Shown here: piece after piece, positions 6,170-10,461 of the stretch
Layout: the number at the start of each line of letters is the position of its first letter
Numbering within the stretch: position 1 is the stretch's first letter
Source of the DNA: Planctomycetota bacterium
Lineage (GTDB): Bacteria; Planctomycetota; Planctomycetia; Pirellulales; Thermoguttaceae
Reading direction: 5' to 3'
Length of the DNA stretch: 10,461 nt
NCBI GenBank assembly: GCA_015661985.1
Contig: DQVB01000141.1
Location: 1 to 10,461 of the forward strand
Program-made: the position numbers and the translations under genes
Notes under the pieces: model-generated
Database searches by the model: none
Seen by the model: only the letters and a program-made list of their open reading frames with translations
What the model was told of the DNA's origin: nothing

Positions 6170-8242
6170 TCAGAGGAAACTTTCCAGGACCTCCTGGGGG
6201 GCAGGCCCGTACGAGTGGGGTTCGATGGTACAGGTGGCGCGGCCTTGGCTGCGGCTGCGCATGGCGTTGGAGTAGCCGAACAGTTCGGCCAGCGGGGCGT
6301 GCGCTTCGATAACGGTGTTCTTGCCCCGCTGGTGCGTCCGATGGATGGTAGCCCGTCGCTGCTGGAGATCGGCCAAGAAGTCGCCGTAATGTTCTTCCGG
6401 TGTGGTGACCTCCAGTCGCATGATGGGTTCCAGCAGCACGACACCGGCCTCGCGCAGCCCCTTGTCGAAGGCGTCGGCTGCAGCGATGCGGATGGCCGTT
6501 TCATTGGTCTCGCCTTCCCGGACCGCAGCGGCCGTGATGGTGATCCGCACCCGTAGCAGGGGAAACCCCAACAGGCCACCGCCCTGGGCCTCCTCCTGAA
6601 GCGCCTCCAAGGCGGTGGACAGCAGTTCGCCGGGCAACTGGTCGCCGCAGTCGCCCGTGACGAACACGGGCGGAGTCGCCTGGTCGCTCGGTTCCATCCG
6701 GATGGTCAGCTCAGCGAAGAGCTGTTTGCCGCCCATCAGGCGATGACATCGGCCCGTCACCTCGACAGCCTGCCGGACCGTCTCGCGGTAGCTCACCCGG
6801 GGATTGTGCACACGGACATTGAGTTTGAAATCGCGGAGCAGACGGTGCTTGATCACCTCCAGGTGCAGTTCGCCCATACCGCTGATCAGCGTCTGGCCGG
6901 TCTCCGCATTCTCCTGCGCACGGAAGGTGGGGTCTTGGCGCTTGAGCATTTCGAGCACTTCGGCCAATTTCTTCCGTTCCGTGGATGTCTCCGGTTCGAT
7001 GGCCATAGAGATGACCGTCTCCGGGAAGGTGATCGACTCCAACAGGATCGGATGCCGAGGATCGCAGAGCGTGTCGCCAGTGACCGAGTGCCGCAGGCCG
7101 ATCAGCCCTATGATATCCCCGGCATGGACCTCCCGCACTTGCTGCCGATGGTCGGCCTGCACCCGCCACAGCTGAGGCACGTTCTCCTTCTTGTTCTTGC
7201 CCGGATTCAACACGCGGCTGTTCTGCTTCAGGCGGCCAGAGTAGACGCGCACGTAGTGGAGGTCGCCGTGCCGATCGGCTTGGATCTTGAACAACAGTCC
7301 GCAGAAGGGTTCGTGCGGGTCGGCGCGACGGACCAGTTTCTTCTCCGGGTCCTTCGGGTCCTGGCCCTCCACAGGCGGGATGTCCGCCGGGCTGGGCAGG
7401 TACCAGGCCACGGCGTCCAACAGCGGCTGGATGCCGATCCCATCCAGGGCGGAACCGCAAAGGACGGGCACAGCGTGGTAGCCGAGCGTCGTCTGGCGGA
7501 GCACGTGCCGGACCAGCTCAACCGTGACAGGCTCCTCGTTCACCAGCCGTTCGGTCAATTCGTCGCTCCACAGGGAGAGCTGATCCAGCAGGTGGGCCCG
7601 CCACGTTTCGGCCTCGTCGCGCAGCTCATCAGGGATCGGCTCCACACGCACCTCGGTGCCTTCGCCCGGCGGCAGGAAGGTAACCAGCTCCATCGTGATC
7701 AGGTCGATCAGGCCGCGGAAGGCGTCGTGCCGGTGGGGGGGGCCGCTACCCACAGGGATGTTGATGGGCAAGGGCTTGGCTTCCAGACGCTTCTCGATCT
7801 CCTCGACGGTCCCAAAAAAATCGGCCCCTTCACGGTCCATCTTGTTGACAAAGGCCAACCGAGGGACGCGGTAGCGATCGGCCTGGCGCCACACCGTTTC
7901 GCTTTGGGCCTCTACACCCTCGCGGGCACTGAAGACGACCACGGCGCCGTCCAAGACGCGCAGGCTACGTTCCACCTCGGCGGTGAAATCCACATGACCT
8001 GGGGTGTCGATCAGGTTCAGCGTGATGTCGCCCCACGGGAACGTGACACAAGCGGCATTGATCGTGATGCCGCGCTCCTGCTCCTCGGGATCATAGTCCG
8101 TCACCGTGGTGCCGCTGTCCACGTAGCCGAGCTTGTGGATGAAGCGCGCATAGTAGAGCATCCGCTCGGTGACGGTCGTCTTGCCGGCGTCGATATGGGC
8201 AATGATCCCGATGTTGCGGAGTTGGGACAGTATACGCGGCAT
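6170..8242 (-). CDS. fusA: Elongation factor G, EF-G2-like class (spdEFG2/mtEFG2 type)
   Basis: This is a ribosome-associated GTPase of 690 residues, the usual EF-G length. The GTPase motifs are complete: AHIDAGKT (15-22), RGIT (57-60), DTPGH with catalytic His83 (79-83), NKMD (133-136) and SAL (264-266). Domains II to V follow, ending in LLEPIMRLEV and LAELFGYSNAMRSRSQGRAT. Switch I (VDSGTTVTDYDPEEQERGIT) and domain IV do not look canonical: the loop normally reading QSGGRGQ(Y/F) is RLMGGKQL (501-508). In known biology, EF-G2 forms of mitochondria and Borrelia act in ribosome recycling with RRF rather than translocation; applying that here is inference. The start at 8242 was chosen because NIGIIAHIDAGKT then falls at the normal distance, although its ribosome-binding site is poor. 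An ATG at 8278 is an alternative. It lies 146 bp after rpsG in the str-type operon, with no tuf following. Confidence 0.9.
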   Translation of the reverse strand: MPRILSQLRNIGIIAHIDAGKTTVTERMLYYARFIHKLGYVDSGTTVTDYDPEEQERGITINAACVTFPWGDITLNLIDTPGHVDFTAEVERSLRVLDGAVVVFSAREGVEAQSETVWRQADRYRVPRLAFVNKMDREGADFFGTVEEIEKRLEAKPLPINIPVGSGPPHRHDAFRGLIDLITMELVTFLPPGEGTEVRVEPIPDELRDEAETWRAHLLDQLSLWSDELTERLVNEEPVTVELVRHVLRQTTLGYHAVPVLCGSALDGIGIQPLLDAVAWYLPSPADIPPVEGQDPKDPEKKLVRRADPHEPFCGLLFKIQADRHGDLHYVRVYSGRLKQNSRVLNPGKNKKENVPQLWRVQADHRQQVREVHAGDIIGLIGLRHSVTGDTLCDPRHPILLESITFPETVISMAIEPETSTERKKLAEVLEMLKRQDPTFRAQENAETGQTLISGMGELHLEVIKHRLLRDFKLNVRVHNPRVSYRETVRQAVEVTGRCHRLMGGKQLFAELTIRMEPSDQATPPVFVTGDCGDQLPGELLSTALEALQEEAQGGGLLGFPLLRVRITITAAAVREGETNETAIRIAAADAFDKGLREAGVVLLEPIMRLEVTTPEEHYGDFLADLQQRRATIHRTHQRGKNTVIEAHAPLAELFGYSNAMRSRSQGRATCTIEPHSYGPAPQEVLESFL

Positions 8243-8388
8243 GGAACAGCCCAGATCGAGTCCATCGATGGCCGACATCGGCCGCGCCCACCCACAGAGG
8301 GCCGGCAAACAGCCACGGACACTCAGGTACAGCCCGGCGCGCGACACCGCCGCGCGTCTGCTCCAGCGTGGCGGCTTCCAGATAGCGG

Positions 8389-8859
8389 CTACCAGGCGAA
8401 GTGGGCGAAGGCTTTGTTCGCTTCGGCCATACGATGCACGTTCTCCCGTTTGGTCATGGCGGCCCCTTCGCCCCTGTAGGCAGCCAGTAACTCGGCGGCC
8501 AACTTCTCGTGCATCGGACGGCCCTTCTTCTCCCGGCAGGCGTGGATGATCCAACGGATGGCCAACGATTGCTGGCGGTTCTTGTTCACCTGCATCGGCA
8601 CCTGGTACGACGCCCCGCCGACGCGACGAGAACGGACTTCGATCTCCGGCTTCACGTTCTCCACCGCCTGGGTGAAAACCTCCAGCGGGTCCTTGTCGGG
8701 CACCTTTTTCTTGATCTCTTCCAGTGCCCCGTAGAAAACCGTCTGGGCCACCGTCTTCTTGCCGTCCCACATCAGGCAATTGATGAACTTGCTGGCCAAA
8801 AGCGAACCGTGTACCGGGTCGCCCTTCAGTTGCTTCTTGCTGGCGGTGATCCGACCCAT
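8389..8859 (-). CDS. rpsG: 30S ribosomal protein S7
   Basis: S7 binds the 3' major domain of 16S rRNA, nucleates assembly of the 30S head and contacts E-site tRNA. The 156 residues are the standard length and span the full family: KFINCLMWDGKKTVAQ near the N terminus, the PxEVFxxAVENVKPEIEVRSRRVGGASYQVPM block in the middle, RWIIHACREKKG, and the C-terminal KRENVHRMAEANKAFAHFAW. The ATG at 8859 has TAGGA just upstream. It follows rpsL by 54 bp on the same strand, as expected of one transcript, and precedes EF-G. No irregularity seen. Confidence 0.97.
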   Translation of the reverse strand: MGRITASKKQLKGDPVHGSLLASKFINCLMWDGKKTVAQTVFYGALEEIKKKVPDKDPLEVFTQAVENVKPEIEVRSRRVGGASYQVPMQVNKNRQQSLAIRWIIHACREKKGRPMHEKLAAELLAAYRGEGAAMTKRENVHRMAEANKAFAHFAW

Positions 8860-8913
8860 GGTGCGTTCCTACTATGCAAACGTGATTGCGGGCCTGCCTG
8901 TTGGTGTGCGAGC

Positions 8914-9282
8914 CTACTTCTTCTTGGCGCCATAACGGCTGCGGGATTGTTTCCGATTCTCCACCCCCAACGCGTCCAAGGCCCCGCGGACCACCTGATA
9001 GCGCACCCCAGGCAGGTCGCGGACCCGACCGCCGCGAACCAACACGATGGAATGCTCCTGGAGCGAATGCCCCTCCCCAGGGATGTACACCGTGGCCTCC
9101 TTGCCGTTGGACAGGCGCACCCGTGTGATCTTGCGCAAAGCTGAATTCGGCTTCTTGGGCGTCATCGTCTTCACCTGAAGACACACCCCTCGCTTCTGGG
9201 GGCACCCGTCCAGCAGAGGGGCTTTGCTCACTTTAGTTGGCCTCTTGCGACGCCTCCGCACCAGTTGGTTGATCGTAGGCAT
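8914..9282 (-). CDS. rpsL: 30S ribosomal protein S12, with Arg88
   Basis: S12 sits at the decoding centre and controls translational accuracy. The 122 residues match the family from MPTINQLVRR through CPQKRGVC (27-34), TPKKPNSALRK (41-51, including Lys43) and GEGHSLQEHS to RKQSRSRYGAKKK. In the loop GGRVxDLPG, position 88 is Arg (codon CGC, 9021-9019), where E. coli and most bacteria have Lys; Lys88 to Arg is a classic streptomycin-resistance change in E. coli. Asp89, the residue modified by RimO in E. coli, is kept. The ATG at 9282 has GGAG five bases upstream. It is the first gene of the str-type operon and has its own promoter. Confidence 0.97.
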   Translation of the reverse strand: MPTINQLVRRRRKRPTKVSKAPLLDGCPQKRGVCLQVKTMTPKKPNSALRKITRVRLSNGKEATVYIPGEGHSLQEHSIVLVRGGRVRDLPGVRYQVVRGALDALGVENRKQSRSRYGAKKK

Positions 9283-9360
9283 ATGCTCTCCGACTCGATT
9301 CGGACTCCGGTAACGCTCTGCCCCGGTCGCCCATTGGGCCGCGGGGCATCAGACGCCAGG

Positions 9361-9378
9361 GTAAACTTTTGAGTTTAC
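9361..9378. promoter_or_regulatory. Perfect palindrome over the str-operon -10, possible operator
   Basis: GTAAACT-TTTG-AGTTTAC is a perfect seven-base inverted repeat with a four-base centre. It is AT-rich in a very GC-rich surround and covers both the proposed -10 box and the predicted transcription start of rpsL. It could be a repressor site, or a small hairpin at the very 5' end of the transcript. No T-run follows, so a terminator is less likely. Confidence 0.5.
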
Positions 9379-9399
9379 GCGCACCGCCGTCCAAGTCAA
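9372..9399 (-). promoter_or_regulatory. Sigma70-type promoter of the rpsL-rpsG-EF-G operon
   Basis: On the minus strand, TTGACT (9399-9394, five of six matches to TTGACA) is followed after 16 bases by TAAACT (9377-9372, four of six matches to TATAAT). Transcription would start near 9365, giving a leader of about 83 bases before the rpsL ATG at 9282. No other pair in the 273-bp gap looks as good. Confidence 0.5.
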
Positions 9400-9403
9400 G
9401 GGG

Positions 9404-9439
9404 CGGTGGGCCCGGGCTGGTCCGTGCGAGGGCCCACCG
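9404..9439. other. Ten-base-pair stem-loop between the peptidase gene and the str promoter
   Basis: CGGTGGGCCC (9404-9413) and GGGCCCACCG (9430-9439) are exact reverse complements around a 16-base loop. On the minus strand it lies 117 bp after the peptidase stop and just upstream of the rpsL -35 box. This position suits a terminator that keeps peptidase transcription out of the ribosomal operon, but no T-run follows it. Confidence 0.45.
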
Positions 9440-9555
9440 TGGGCGGGCAGGAGAAGCTCCGCAGCGGGCCTTCTGCCTTTGGTGTGGAAAGGCGCTGCCT
9501 CGCAGCCAACCCCCGGAACAGCGGCCCCTGGGCCGCCCCTTGCCCCACAGTCTGC

Positions 9556-10461
9556 CTACCGGGACGACGCACGGGGGTCGGGCCGCGGTTCGGCCGGCCG
9601 CCACGGGCCGACCTCCATACCAAGATGCTGCTCTGGCGAGGCGACCAGCCTGCCTTTGGGAGCTCGATTCGCCGGCAGTGACGACCAGGTGGGGCGCTTC
9701 CCGGCGGCGACAAACCCAGCCCGCTTGGGCGCTGGGCCCCCGGAGCTCAGCGCCCTGGGGCCGCTCCGATCGGCTCCGGCCCCACTGCGTTCGACCCACG
9801 CTTGCCACGCCCCCTGAAGCTGCTCGACGCTTTCCAGGCCGTAGCAGCTTCGTAGTGCCGCGTCCCAGCCCTCCCTAGGCCCAGCCAAGGCAAAGGCCAA
9901 GAAAGTCGCTTTATCTCCGCGACTGAGCAAGTATGAGGTGACCGAACCGGCTACGCTGTAGGCCGCTCGATCCTCCGCAACAATGGCCTCCTGCTGGAAA
10001 AGGGACCGCAGGTCCGGCCAATTGCCCGTGCGAGCGTACCAGGCGATCAGCCGGCGACAAGCCTCCCGCCGAGCAGCATCGTCCTTCAAGCTGGCCGCGC
10101 CTTCATCGGCCCACGCCGGTAGCATGCCCGGAAAGCGCGTCGCCAGGACCACGTGGGTCATCTCGTGCTCCAGCGTACTGCCCAAAAGCTGCATCCTGCT
10201 GCCGGTCAGCCACATCTTGTGATACCGCCGCTCGGGACCGTCAATCGGCCAAGTAAAGCCCCGGTCGACGCTTTCGGATAATGTCACCGTAATAATCGTC
10301 CGCCCCACGCTGGGGGGCAGTTCCTCACCGAGCCACTCTTGGGCCAGCTGGCGGCGATATCGATCGGCCTGGGCCAGGACGCTCTCGGCCAGCGACCGCT
10401 CCTCGGCCAAAACGATGAAATTCTGGTTGTGGGCCCAGTTTCCTCCCCAAGCTAACGGGGC
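9556..10461 (-). CDS. HExxH (gluzincin-type) peptidase-like protein, N terminus outside window
   Basis: The reading frame is open to the right edge, so the first codons are not seen; 301 residues are visible. A TTG at 10410 is an in-frame start-like codon, but the 17 residues before it (including NFIVLA) look like part of the same fold, so I treat the gene as truncated by the window. LEHEMTHVVL gives the zinc motif (visible residues His99, Glu100, His103; codons near 10167-10153), and the Glu in WADEGAA, about 17 residues on (visible Glu120), is the likely third zinc ligand, as in peptidase MA-like families. A helical region follows (LIAWYARTGNWPDLRSL; SVAGSVTSYLLSRGDKATFLAFA) as in DUF1570/MA-like proteins. 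The last ~75 residues are Arg/Pro/Gly-rich and low-complexity. Export is likely but cannot be shown. The substrate is unknown. Confidence 0.75.
   Translation of the reverse strand, partial: APLAWGGNWAHNQNFIVLAEERSLAESVLAQADRYRRQLAQEWLGEELPPSVGRTIITVTLSESVDRGFTWPIDGPERRYHKMWLTGSRMQLLGSTLEHEMTHVVLATRFPGMLPAWADEGAASLKDDAARREACRRLIAWYARTGNWPDLRSLFQQEAIVAEDRAAYSVAGSVTSYLLSRGDKATFLAFALAGPREGWDAALRSCYGLESVEQLQGAWQAWVERSGAGADRSGPRALSSGGPAPKRAGFVAAGKRPTWSSLPANRAPKGRLVASPEQHLGMEVGPWRPAEPRPDPRASSR

Noticed and set aside
5797..6579. Minus-strand frame passing through the spacer and the end of EF-G.
   Set aside because: Inside EF-G it is out of frame, and the spacer part (with a CPWCVGC stretch) matched nothing I recognise.
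6743..8479. 578-codon plus-strand open frame antisense to EF-G.
   Set aside because: It mirrors a highly conserved GTPase on the other strand and crosses its start; no domain of its own.
8243..9205. A single minus-strand reading frame joins EF-G to a ~320-residue upstream extension (1011 codons in all).
   Set aside because: The extension overlaps rpsG and rpsL in another frame, has no recognisable domain and places the GTPase P-loop far from the N terminus. It is an open shadow frame of high-GC coding DNA.
9361..9378. Possible intrinsic terminator.
   Set aside because: The stem is AT-rich and short, no T-run follows on either strand, and it lies on the proposed -10 box of rpsL.

Overview
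The window fits a high-GC member of the Planctomycetota. The clues are a long secreted DUF4091 protein, an HExxH surface peptidase of a type seen in that phylum, a B12-binding radical SAM protein, and an EF-G of the 'second EF-G' kind described for spirochaetes, planctomycetes and deltaproteobacteria. A thermophilic Thermogutta-like lineage is a guess only; no rRNA is present to place it. All genes except the superoxide dismutase lie on the minus strand.

Region by region. Bases 1-823 hold a decayed IS630-family transposase (minus strand, one in-frame stop and about three frameshifts). Its 3' part runs into a short degenerate tandem repeat. Bases 1011-2711 (minus) encode a secreted DUF4091 glycoside-hydrolase-like protein. 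It shares a compact divergent promoter region with an Fe-type superoxide dismutase (2927-3523, plus). The dismutase faces a radical SAM gene (3737-5569, minus) tail to tail, and nearly the whole space between them is a 165-bp fold-back element with ~29-bp terminal inverted repeats. Bases 5570-6169 carry no gene I can support, only a strong hairpin.

Bases 6170-9282 (minus) are a str-type operon, rpsL - rpsG - EF-G, transcribed leftward from a recognisable promoter at 9372-9399 whose -10 lies inside a perfect palindrome. No tuf gene follows EF-G. Upstream, a 10-bp stem-loop separates the operon from an HExxH (gluzincin-type) peptidase gene that runs off the right edge of the window.

The core is ordinary translation machinery. 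The points most worth a second look are: the EF-G looks like the recycling-type EF-G2 rather than the canonical translocase although it sits in the str operon; ribosomal protein S12 has Arg at position 88, where Lys is usual and where Arg gives streptomycin resistance in E. coli; and the fold-back element plugs the convergent gap. I did not find convincing evidence for a wholly new multi-gene system.
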